Of a stretch of DNA of 5,737 nt, positions 1 through 5,737 are shown piece by piece. Location: NCBI GenBank assembly GCA_001897035.1, contig MKRS01000866.1:1-5737 (forward strand), in the 5' to 3' direction. Source of the DNA: Bacteroidales bacterium 45-6 (GTDB lineage: Bacteria > Bacteroidota > Bacteroidia > Bacteroidales > Dysgonomonadaceae). A program made the translations under genes and the position numbers. The notes beneath the pieces were generated by a model that made no database searches, was not told where the DNA came from, and worked only from the letters and a program-made list of their open reading frames with translations. The stretch's first letter is position 1, and each line of letters opens with the position of its first letter.

Positions 1-1
1 T

Positions 2-1171
2 GTTGTCAACAAGATGGACCGCGACGGGAAAGATCCGTTCGAGCTGCTGGATGAGTTGGAAGAAGAACTCCAGATCAAGGTTCGTCCATTGAGCTGGCCC
101 ATTGACAGCGGGCAGCGTTTCCGCGGCGTTTACAACCTCTACGAAGAAAACCTCAACTTATATACTCCGAGCAAGCAGAAGGTGACCGAATCGGTTGAAT
201 TCAAAGACATAACCAGTCCCGAACTGGAAAACTACATTGAACCGAATCAGGCACGTAAGCTACGGGAAGACATAGAATTGATACAAGGTGTTTATTCCGA
301 ACTCGACTTGGACGCCTACCTTGCAGGACAAGTGGCACCGGTGTTTTTTGGTTCAGCCTTGAATAATTTCGGGGTGAAAGAATTGCTCGATTGTTTCTGC
401 CAGATTGCTCCTCCGCCCCGCCCCGTGAATGCGGAGGAAAGGCAAGTGAAGCCACAGGAAGAGGCTTTTTCGGGTTTCATTTTCAAGATTCACGCCAACA
501 TGGATCCCAACCACCGCTCGTGTATCGCATTCGTGAAAATTTGCTCGGGAAAATTCGAGCGCAATGTCAATTACAAGCACGTTCGCTTGAATCGCCAGAT
601 GCGTTTTTCGGCGCCGACGGCTTTCATGGCGCAGAAGAAAGAAACCGTGGACGAGGCTTTTGCCGGAGATATTATCGGCTTGCCCGATACCGGAAATTTT
701 AAGATTGGTGACACCCTGACTTCGGGTGAAGACCTGCACTTCAAAGGCCTGCCAAGCTTCTCTCCCGAAATGTTCAAGTACATCGAAAATGCCGATCCGT
801 TGAAAACCAAACAGCTCAACAAAGGCATCGATCAATTGATGGACGAAGGGGTGGCGCAGTTGTTCACCATCCAGTTCAATGGACGGAAAATTATTGGGAC
901 TGTGGGCCAGCTCCAGTTCGAAGTGATCCAGTACCGCTTGTTGCACGAATACGGCGCACAGTGCAAGTGGGAACCCATTAGCCTCTATAAGGCTTGCTGG
1001 GTTGAGAGCGACAATGCACAAGAACTCGAAAACTTCAAGAAGCGCAAGTCGCAATACATGGCTGTGGACAAAGAGGGCAGGGACGTGTTCCTTGCCGATT
1101 CAAGTTATGTGCTGATGATGGCCCAGCAGGATTTTAAAGACATCAAATTCCACTTTACGTCGGAGTTTTAA
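2..1171 (+). CDS. prfC: Peptide chain release factor 3 (RF3), 5'-truncated by window edge
   Basis: RF3 is a cytoplasmic translational GTPase that recycles RF1/RF2 from the ribosome after peptide release. The open frame runs from base 2 to a TAA at 1169-1171. Its first four codons read VVNK before the ATG at 14, so that ATG is internal: NK plus the following MD form the G4 guanine-binding motif NKxD. Numbering from that M, the G5 region FFGSALNNFG is at 111-120. Domain II begins near GFIFKIHANMDPNHR at 154 with KICSGKF following. Domain III carries FSPEMF...DPLKTKQL (about 249-268) and TVGQLQFEV (about 296-304). All match RF3 rather than EF-G. About 390 codons are present against roughly 525-530 in the family, so the P-loop, switch I and switch II lie upstream of the window. 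No frameshift is seen. An LPS kinase gene begins 9 bases downstream on the same strand, suggesting cotranscription. Confidence 0.96.
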   Translation, partial: VVNKMDRDGKDPFELLDELEEELQIKVRPLSWPIDSGQRFRGVYNLYEENLNLYTPSKQKVTESVEFKDITSPELENYIEPNQARKLREDIELIQGVYSELDLDAYLAGQVAPVFFGSALNNFGVKELLDCFCQIAPPPRPVNAEERQVKPQEEAFSGFIFKIHANMDPNHRSCIAFVKICSGKFERNVNYKHVRLNRQMRFSAPTAFMAQKKETVDEAFAGDIIGLPDTGNFKIGDTLTSGEDLHFKGLPSFSPEMFKYIENADPLKTKQLNKGIDQLMDEGVAQLFTIQFNGRKIIGTVGQLQFEVIQYRLLHEYGAQCKWEPISLYKACWVESDNAQELENFKKRKSQYMAVDKEGRDVFLADSSYVLMMAQQDFKDIKFHFTSEF

Positions 1172-1180
1172 ATTATCGGA

Positions 1181-1939
1181 ATGGACATTCAGGTCAACGA
1201 AACGTATAGCCTGCTGACAGATTTTGTGAGGCGGATTCCCGAAGTTTTCGAAGCTGAGGGAACATTGTTTTACGAAGGACGCAACCGCATCAAGATTTTT
1301 GAGGTGGACGGCCTGCTCCTGAATGTGAAGAGATACCACCGTCCGTTGCTGTTCAACCAATTGATCTATGGCTTTCTTCGAAACCCAAAGGCGGTGAAGG
1401 CGTATTGTAATGCCTTGAAATTGATGGAGAGCGGCTTTGAAACACCCGAACCTGTTGCCTGCATCTTGGAAAAACGGTTGGGTTTGCTCGGCTTTTCCTA
1501 TTTTGTGAGCCTTCATCATTCAGCAGGAAATCAAATCCGTGATTACTGGTTTTCAAAAGGCGAAGGCGAAGATAAAATCCTCCTGCAAGCATTTGCCCGT
1601 TATTCGGCGCAGCTCCATCAAGCGGGGATTTATCACCTGGATTATTCTCCGGGAAATATCCTATACGAAAAAAAGGCAGACGGATACCATTTCACCTTGG
1701 TGGACATCAACCGGATGAAATTTCAGGACGTGGGCATCGAAGAAGCTTGCCAAAATTTCAGCCGCTTGTTCGAATACGACGAGGCGGTGCGGATTGTCGC
1801 TGCGGAATACGCCAGCCGACGGGGTTTCGATGTCAATCTTTGCACCGAAAAGATGTTGTTGCACAAACGTGCCTTTTTGGTGAAGGATAAGAAAAGGGAC
1901 CTTCGGAAAGCCCGCAAGGCAGAACGAAAAACAAAATAG
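1181..1939 (+). CDS. WaaP/Kdo-kinase-like lipopolysaccharide core kinase (InaA/RIO-like fold)
   Basis: A 252-residue protein with the signature of small protein-kinase-fold LPS kinases, which transfer phosphate from ATP to an inner-core sugar on the cytoplasmic face of the inner membrane. Candidate ATP-binding lysine K50 lies in LLNVKRYHRP. The catalytic loop is HLDYSPGNIL at 152-161, with D154 as candidate base and N159 as metal ligand. VDINR at 174-178 replaces the DFG motif, with D175 as second metal ligand. No signal peptide or membrane span is visible. The last ~20 residues are very basic (KDKKRDLRKARKAERKTK), which could help contact anionic membrane or lipid A. The start at 1181 is the first in-frame ATG after prfC and leaves a 9-base gap. 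No clear Shine-Dalgarno is present. Bacteroidales LPS is known for a single phosphorylated Kdo, so Kdo is the most plausible acceptor, but this is inference; a heptose or other core-sugar kinase is possible. Confidence 0.85.
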   Translation: MDIQVNETYSLLTDFVRRIPEVFEAEGTLFYEGRNRIKIFEVDGLLLNVKRYHRPLLFNQLIYGFLRNPKAVKAYCNALKLMESGFETPEPVACILEKRLGLLGFSYFVSLHHSAGNQIRDYWFSKGEGEDKILLQAFARYSAQLHQAGIYHLDYSPGNILYEKKADGYHFTLVDINRMKFQDVGIEEACQNFSRLFEYDEAVRIVAAEYASRRGFDVNLCTEKMLLHKRAFLVKDKKRDLRKARKAERKTK

Positions 1940-1947
1940 AGGAAAAA

Positions 1948-3075
1948 ATGAAGATCGGGTTTGATGGCAAACGGGCTGTGCAGAACAACACCGGGTTGGG
2001 CAATTACAGCCGCTATCTGGTGGAGATTTTGTCCGCTTATTTTCCCGAAAATCACTATGTCCTGTTCGCTCCCAAAAGGTGCGAGAATCCTCGTTTGGAG
2101 AAACTCAAATGTGCGCCAAATGTTTCGTTTCTCTATCCGAAAACTTATTTCTGGAAACAATTTTCGTCGTTGTGGCGTTTGTTCGGGATCAAGGCCGATT
2201 TGAAACGGGAAAAACCGAATGTTTACCACGGCTTGAGCAACGAACTCCCGTTGGGTATCGCCCGTGCCGGGATCAAATCCGTCGTCACCATTCACGACCT
2301 GATCTTTTTGCGTTATCCCGATTACTATAAACCCATCGACCGGCTCATCTACCGCTTCAAGTTCCGGTATGCCTGCCGCAAGGCAGATAAGGTCATTGCA
2401 GTCAGCGAATGCAGCAAGCGCGACATCGTTTCATTTTTCCGCATCCCGGAAGAAAAGATTGAAGTGGTCTATCAGGGCTGCCATCCTTGTTTTCGGGAAG
2501 AAGTAGCAGCCGAAAAAAGAATGGAGGTATCTCGCAAATATAGTCTTCCGAAACAATACTTGCTGTATGTGGGTACGGTGGAGTCCCGGAAAAACCTATT
2601 GTTGGTGGTCAAAGCCCTGAAATTACTCTCGCCCGAAATATCGCTGGTGGCTGTCGGGAAAAAGACTCCTTATCAGGATTTGGTGGAGAAATACGCATCC
2701 GAACATGGCGTGGCCAATCGCCTGCAAATTTTCAACGGTATTCCTTTTGCCGACTTGCCTGCCTTTTATGCACAGGCGAAGGCCTTTGTTTATCCTTCTT
2801 TTTTCGAGGGTTTTGGGATTCCTCTCGTGGAGGCTCTTTCGCAAGGGATTCCCGCTATTGCAGCGACTGGATCTTGCTTGGAAGAAGCAGGTGGACCCGA
2901 TTCCATCTATGTGGATCCGTTGGACGAAGTTGCGCTTGCCGAAAAAATAGAGAAGATATGGCACGATCCCGAATTTGCCTCCTCGATGGCAAAAGCCGGA
3001 AAGTCTTATGTGGAGCGATTTTCGGACGAAGAAATTGCCCGGCAGTTAATGGCCGTTTATTCTTCCCTTCTGTAG
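1948..3075 (+). CDS. Glycosyltransferase family 4 (GT-B fold), probable LPS or surface-glycan sugar transferase
   Basis: A 375-residue retaining glycosyltransferase of the usual family length. The N-terminal acceptor domain has the glycine-rich GLGNYSRYL (16-24) and THDLIF (near 114-120, H116). The linker region carries AVSECSKRDI (151-160). The C-terminal nucleotide-sugar domain opens with LLYVGTVESRKNL (205-217) and contains PSFFEGFGIPLVEAL (283-297), where E287 and E295 form the E-x7-E motif that binds the donor sugar nucleotide. No membrane segment is seen, so it is expected in the cytoplasm or peripheral on the membrane. Its closest functional class by motif is the mannosyltransferase/glucosyltransferase type (GT4), but donor and linkage cannot be read from sequence. 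It starts 8 bases after the kinase stop. AGAGGA at 1938-1943 lies 4 bases before the ATG and is weakly Shine-Dalgarno-like. Its last 30 bases overlap, antisense, the end of the family-2 transferase gene. Confidence 0.93.
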   Translation: MKIGFDGKRAVQNNTGLGNYSRYLVEILSAYFPENHYVLFAPKRCENPRLEKLKCAPNVSFLYPKTYFWKQFSSLWRLFGIKADLKREKPNVYHGLSNELPLGIARAGIKSVVTIHDLIFLRYPDYYKPIDRLIYRFKFRYACRKADKVIAVSECSKRDIVSFFRIPEEKIEVVYQGCHPCFREEVAAEKRMEVSRKYSLPKQYLLYVGTVESRKNLLLVVKALKLLSPEISLVAVGKKTPYQDLVEKYASEHGVANRLQIFNGIPFADLPAFYAQAKAFVYPSFFEGFGIPLVEALSQGIPAIAATGSCLEEAGGPDSIYVDPLDEVALAEKIEKIWHDPEFASSMAKAGKSYVERFSDEEIARQLMAVYSSLL

Positions 3076-3760
3076 TTCTTCAAGCTTGGCGTATTTCACC
3101 AGGATGGTCATTGCACCGAATTTCGAAAGCAAATATCCGTAGTATCCGTCCAAAATTCCCAACTGGAAAATATAGCTTTTCACAAAGTAATACATTGCAC
3201 TCAGCAGGATCATGGGCGTAGGCTTTTTCTTGCCTCGTTTCAAATACATCTCGGCACTTTCGGATGTGTATTCGTTGAATTTGCGGATATACGAAGCCAA
3301 GTCTTTGTAGGTGTAGTGGTAGATGTCTTTGTTTATAAAACCCATTTTCTCGGAAGTGACAAATTTTTCATGCACTTGGTTTTCATTGCACCTTCCTGAA
3401 TTTTTCCGAAAAAAGCGATACCTGTAAAATCCGCTCCAGCCCCCATGTTTGATCTGTCTCCCGAAACAAATGGTCTGGAATCTAAGCTGATACACGTTGT
3501 AGGGTGTTGTGTCCATCGCTACTATCTTTTTGATTTCCTCTTTTAACGGCGTGGAAATTTCTTCGTCGGCATCAATCAGCAGGATCCATTCCCCTTGGCA
3601 TTTGTCTATCACCGAGTTTTTTTGAGGCCCGATTCCTTTCCATTTTTCAACATGGAATTTCGACTATGATAATTTCGTCGGCAATGTCTTGGATGGCATG
3701 GAGTGTCCTGGGGAGATTGTTTTCTTCGTTGTATGTGACTATTCCGACTGAAAGCTTCAT
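3046..3760 (-). pseudogene. Glycosyltransferase family 2 (WaaE/KdtX-like LPS core transferase), disrupted by internal deletion and frameshift
   Basis: The minus-strand gene begins at the ATG at 3760-3758 with MKLSVGIVTYNEENNLPRTL, a classic GT-A start. It reads 33 normal codons to DEIIIV, then leaves frame after 3661 and stops at TGA 3649-3647. From 3660 the +1 frame continues as KFHVEKWKGIGPQKN and then WILLIDADEEIS, whose DAD is the metal-binding DxD motif. It carries on through GGWSGFYRYRFFRK, a VHE motif and LGILDGYYGYLL to TAA 3048-3046. Both halves belong to one WaaE/KdtX-type protein of about 253 residues. The missing piece corresponds to the conserved DSxSTDxT...GA segment, about 17 residues. 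The observed 715 bases need a loss of 3n+2 to restore frame, which fits about 50 bases. The lost part lines the nucleotide-sugar site, so the product should be inactive. A GTG at 3612 could start a 188-residue remnant, but that would lack the N-terminal Rossmann core. An assembly error remains possible. Confidence 0.85.
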
Positions 3761-3788
3761 TTTTAGTTCTGGTTGCTGATTAGTGAAA

Positions 3789-3811
3789 CGCAAAAATAGT
3801 ATTTTTTTGCG
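3789..3811. repeat. AT-rich imperfect inverted repeat in the divergent intergenic region
   Basis: The left arm CGCAAAAATA (3789-3798) is mirrored, across a single G, by TATTTTTTTGCG (3800-3811). The arms differ only by two extra T residues in the right one. It lies between two divergent start codons and overlaps the leftward -7-like element. It could be an operator for a regulator of one or both genes, or simply the by-product of A/T tracts flanked by GC triplets. No factor can be assigned. Confidence 0.5.
3791..3798 (-). promoter_or_regulatory. Putative -7 element for the family-2 glycosyltransferase gene
   Basis: On the minus strand this reads TATTTTTG, matching the Bacteroides -7 consensus TAnnTTTG. 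It sits about 30 bases before the start codon at 3760, leaving a leader of roughly 25 bases. No good TTTG-type -33 box is seen 19-21 bases upstream. It lies inside an A/T-tract palindrome, so a chance match is possible. Confidence 0.4.
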
Positions 3812-3819
3812 AAAATTCA

Positions 3820-3827
3820 TACCTTTG
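3820..3827 (+). promoter_or_regulatory. Putative Bacteroides-type -7 promoter element for the deacetylase gene
   Basis: TACCTTTG matches TAnnTTTG exactly and is followed by C, as is common for the primary sigma factor of Bacteroidota. It lies 25 bases before the ATG at 3853, giving an expected leader of about 20 bases. The -33 position shows only a T-rich tract rather than a clean TTTG at the usual spacing, so the promoter may be weak or regulated. Confidence 0.6.
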
Positions 3828-3852
3828 CCACGCTATCAATATCGACGAATGT

Positions 3853-4566
3853 ATGTGGAACTTGAAAACGCTATTTGGCAAAAAATACAAACTGGCGGTG
3901 CTTATGTACCACCACGTGGGGCCTGTGACTGACGAAAACGAGCGGAAATACTTCATCTCGCCCGATATGTTTGCCCGGCAGGTGAGCCTTATCAAGGAAA
4001 AGGGATTTCATGCTCTGACGCTCGAAGAAGTGGAAGAGGCCTTCCTCCACGGAACCGAAATCCCAGACAAGTCGGTATTGATTACCCTCGACGACGGCTG
4101 GCTCGACAACTACGAATACGCCTATCCGATTGCCAAGGAAAGTGGGGTGCCTATCACTATTTTCTTAAGCACGGCACTCACAGGCTGCGATCCCGAATTG
4201 CTTTCCTGGGAACAAGTGCGCGAGATGCGCGAAAGCGGGCTTGTCAGCTTCGCTTCACACGGGGCCACCCACAAGCGGTTGCGCAACCTTTCCGACAACG
4301 ACATTACTGCGGAATTGACTCAAAGCAAGCAGACCTTGGAGGAATTCTTCGGCAAGCCGGTGGTTAGTTTCTGCTATCCGTTCGGGGCTGTTGACTCGCG
4401 GGTGAGACCGCTTGTATTCAAGGCGGGCTACAAATTGGACTACGGCACCCGCAAGGGCTTGAATCGCTGGCCTTGGACCCAGCGGAAACCGTTGCTGAGG
4501 GCACATGTCTTCAACGACGAAAGTTTGGAGGATTTTTTCCGTGAACTGACCAGGGGTCGGAAATAA
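3853..4566 (+). CDS. Polysaccharide deacetylase family protein (carbohydrate esterase family 4, NodB-like)
   Basis: A 237-residue protein with the CE4 motifs in order. LMYHHV lies at 17-22. Motif 1 is LITLDDGWLDN at 76-86, with D80 as candidate catalytic base and D81 as metal ligand. Motif 2 is SHGATHKRL at 135-143, with H136 and H140 as metal ligands. Motif 3 is CYPFGA at 174-179. A late LLRAHVF (214-220) may supply the last motif. The family removes N- or O-acetyl groups from sugars using a divalent metal. The N-terminus is MWNLKTLFGKKYKLAV, charged and without a signal peptide or membrane anchor, so the protein appears cytoplasmic, unlike peptidoglycan or PgaB-type deacetylases. In this context it may act on a lipid-linked or LPS-core intermediate before export; this is inference. 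It starts 25 bases after a good -7 element and converges with the sulfatase-fold gene. The ATG at 3849 is out of frame and was not used. Confidence 0.9.
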   Translation: MWNLKTLFGKKYKLAVLMYHHVGPVTDENERKYFISPDMFARQVSLIKEKGFHALTLEEVEEAFLHGTEIPDKSVLITLDDGWLDNYEYAYPIAKESGVPITIFLSTALTGCDPELLSWEQVREMRESGLVSFASHGATHKRLRNLSDNDITAELTQSKQTLEEFFGKPVVSFCYPFGAVDSRVRPLVFKAGYKLDYGTRKGLNRWPWTQRKPLLRAHVFNDESLEDFFRELTRGRK

Positions 4567-4582
4567 GTTTGTCTTTATTTCC
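4559..4582. terminator. Inverted repeat spanning two convergent stop codons; possible weak bidirectional terminator
   Basis: GGAAATAA (4559-4566) is a perfect 8-bp inverted copy of TTATTTCC (4575-4582), with an 8-base loop. Each arm holds the end of one gene: on both strands the final codons read xGG AAA TAA (Arg-Lys-stop). The stem is AT-rich, with only two GC pairs per arm, and followed by no clean T-run, so termination activity is uncertain. Confidence 0.4.
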
Positions 4583-5737
4583 TTATCGGATTGTTCTTTT
4601 CCCTCAGGTAATTTGCCGTCACCATCATCGACACGGCGTATTTTTTCAAGGCCAAAGCGTCGGGATGCGTGTCGGAATACACGTTTCGAACATCCTTGTA
4701 GTGGAGGTTATAGAAGAAGTCCTTGTTCGTGAGAATGTTCCTCGCATAGAGGTAATGTTCGTTGATGCAACCCAGTTCGGTGTCGTTCACGAAAAACATG
4801 CAGGGACGCTTCTCCTTCAGCAAGTCCACTCCAAGAGTATTGTTGCAATAGGGTTGGTTCAGCAAGCCCATCAAAGTTGGATACACATCTATCTGTCCGC
4901 CAAATTGCGAAAAGCGTTTGGGCATATCCTTCAGCAAAGGAGAGTAGATGATGAGGGGTATCTGGTTGTAACTAAGCGGCATTTCGTATTTTTGTGTACC
5001 GGTGGCGGCTCCGTGGTCTCCCAGGAATACAAAGATGGTGTTTGAAAACCATTTTTGATGTTTGGCTCCTTCCATGAACTGCTGGATGGCGTTGTCGGCA
5101 AAGGCTATGATTGACTCTTTGGGTGTGGGGCCTGTATGGCGGAATCGCTCGGGAACCACAATCGGGTCGTGGTTGCTCACGGTCAGGAAAGTGGCGAAGA
5201 ACGGTTTCCCGCTTTTGTCGATCTCGTTTAATTTGTCCACGCCGAATTGCAGCAGGTAATCATCCTGCACCCCAAAATTGTTCACCACCTTCTCCTTGGG
5301 GTAGTCGTAGATTGAGAAAACCTGCTCGATATTGTTTTCTCTGACGAATGAATTCATGGAGTCGTATTGAGGATTTCCAGTCACAAAGAAATAGGTTTGA
5401 TACCCCAATTGCTGCAGTTGACCCGGCAATCCTCCGTAATGCGGGATGTGTGTGTCCTCCATCATGCGCTTGTTGAACTGGGCGGGCATGGAATAGAGTG
5501 TGGCCACGATGCCGTTGTTGGTGTGAACTCCAGCTGAATAGAAATTTTCGAAGAAATACCCCGATTGGGCCAATTGGTTTAGGTAAGGAGTCAGAGACTT
5601 ACCCTTATAGTGAAGCGACAGGTTCGCTTTGGACATCGATTCCATGAGTACAATCACGATGTTAGGGCGTATTCCTTCGCCTGATGTAGCCACCATGCGC
5701 CCAATTTCCATCTTTTTTCCCCGATCTTTTGTGCCCA
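4575..5737 (-). CDS. LTA synthase/sulfatase-superfamily phosphotransferase, N-terminus cut by window edge
   Basis: The minus-strand frame is open from the right edge (eight codons before the ATG at 5711-5709) to TAA 4577-4575, so that ATG is probably internal. Numbering from it, PNIVIVLMESMS (16-27) gives the metal-binding E24. HTNNG (63-67) gives T64, the candidate catalytic threonine that takes the place of the sulfatase formylglycine. SNHDP (179-183) has H181, and FLGDHGA (229-235) has D232 and H233. These correspond to the metal and catalytic set of LtaS-type enzymes. Family members are usually 600 or more residues with about five N-terminal membrane spans and an extracytoplasmic catalytic domain; only that domain is visible here. 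With an LPS-type neighbourhood, a phosphoglycerol or phosphoethanolamine transferase acting on periplasmic glycan or lipid is more likely than true lipoteichoic acid synthesis. A sulfatase is unlikely because no C/S-x-P-x-R motif is present. It converges with the deacetylase gene, 8 bases between stops. Confidence 0.9.
   Translation of the reverse strand, partial: GTKDRGKKMEIGRMVATSGEGIRPNIVIVLMESMSKANLSLHYKGKSLTPYLNQLAQSGYFFENFYSAGVHTNNGIVATLYSMPAQFNKRMMEDTHIPHYGGLPGQLQQLGYQTYFFVTGNPQYDSMNSFVRENNIEQVFSIYDYPKEKVVNNFGVQDDYLLQFGVDKLNEIDKSGKPFFATFLTVSNHDPIVVPERFRHTGPTPKESIIAFADNAIQQFMEGAKHQKWFSNTIFVFLGDHGAATGTQKYEMPLSYNQIPLIIYSPLLKDMPKRFSQFGGQIDVYPTLMGLLNQPYCNNTLGVDLLKEKRPCMFFVNDTELGCINEHYLYARNILTNKDFFYNLHYKDVRNVYSDTHPDALALKKYAVSMMVTANYLREKNNPIRK

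Noticed and set aside
14..16. ATG at 14 as the true prfC start
   Set aside because: This methionine is the third residue of the NKxD motif, and the frame is open to the window edge, so the gene begins upstream.
353..1054. Long open frame (233 codons) on the minus strand
   Set aside because: It lies wholly antisense to the well-supported prfC, has no recognisable motif, and mirrors codon-biased sequence of the real gene.
1723..2295. Minus-strand open frame of 190 codons across the kinase/GT4 junction
   Set aside because: It is antisense to two genes with clear motifs and contains no family signature.
3046..3612. A separate intact 188-residue glycosyltransferase starting at GTG 3612
   Set aside because: The same frame stays open and recognisable up to 3660, and the matching N-terminal GT-A segment lies directly upstream in another frame. 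This is the rear half of one broken gene, not a stand-alone gene.
3617..3623. A7 tract (T7 on the + strand) as a programmed frameshift site rescuing the GT2 gene
   Set aside because: The first-frame stop (3649-3647) comes before the tract, the shift needed is +1 rather than -1, and slippage could not restore the missing conserved segment.
4569..5045. Plus-strand open frame of 158 codons after the deacetylase
   Set aside because: It is antisense to the conserved active-site half of the sulfatase-fold gene and shows no protein-family pattern.
4575..5711. Sulfatase (formylglycine-dependent) function for the right-hand gene
   Set aside because: No C/S-x-P-x-R motif is present; HTNNG with a candidate catalytic threonine fits LtaS-type transferases.

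Overview
The window looks like a stretch of a Bacteroidales (phylum Bacteroidota) chromosome, of roughly 48-50% GC by eye. The clues are the protein set, A-rich start regions with weak or no Shine-Dalgarno sequences, and a near-perfect Bacteroides-type -7 promoter element (TAnnTTTG) in the only sizeable intergenic gap. The genus cannot be fixed from what is visible. The theme is lipopolysaccharide (LPS) and surface-glycan biosynthesis placed next to a translation gene. No tRNA, rRNA, CRISPR array, insertion sequence or phage gene was seen.

Layout. (1) Bases 2-1171, +: the C-terminal ~390 codons of peptide chain release factor 3 (prfC), cut by the left edge. (2) 1181-1939, +: a small WaaP/Kdo-kinase-like LPS kinase. 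(3) 1948-3075, +: a GT-B fold, family-4 glycosyltransferase. These three lie 8-9 bases apart and look like one transcription unit. (4) 3760-3046, -: a WaaE/KdtX-type family-2 glycosyltransferase. It is broken by an internal deletion at about 3660/3661 that removes about 50 bases (the DSxSTD region) and shifts the frame. Its 3' end overlaps the end of gene 3 by 30 bases. (5) 3761-3852: a divergent promoter region with an AT-rich imperfect palindrome and one -7-like element facing each way. (6) 3853-4566, +: a polysaccharide deacetylase-fold (CE4) protein without a visible export signal. (7) 5737-4575, -: an LTA-synthase/sulfatase-superfamily phosphotransferase, cut by the right edge. Its stop lies 8 bases from that of gene 6, and an 8-bp inverted repeat contains both stop codons.

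How the genes may work together. The kinase, the two glycosyltransferases, the deacetylase and the sulfatase-fold transferase are the kinds of enzyme that phosphorylate, extend and decorate the LPS inner core or a surface glycan. The kinase, family-4 transferase and deacetylase have intact signature motifs. The family-2 transferase appears inactivated in this sequence, so the strain may make an altered core glycan, or the deletion may be an assembly error. I did not find a clearly novel system. The best leads are the precise deletion in the family-2 transferase, the two shared inverted repeats at gene boundaries, and an apparently non-exported deacetylase in a glycan-building locus.
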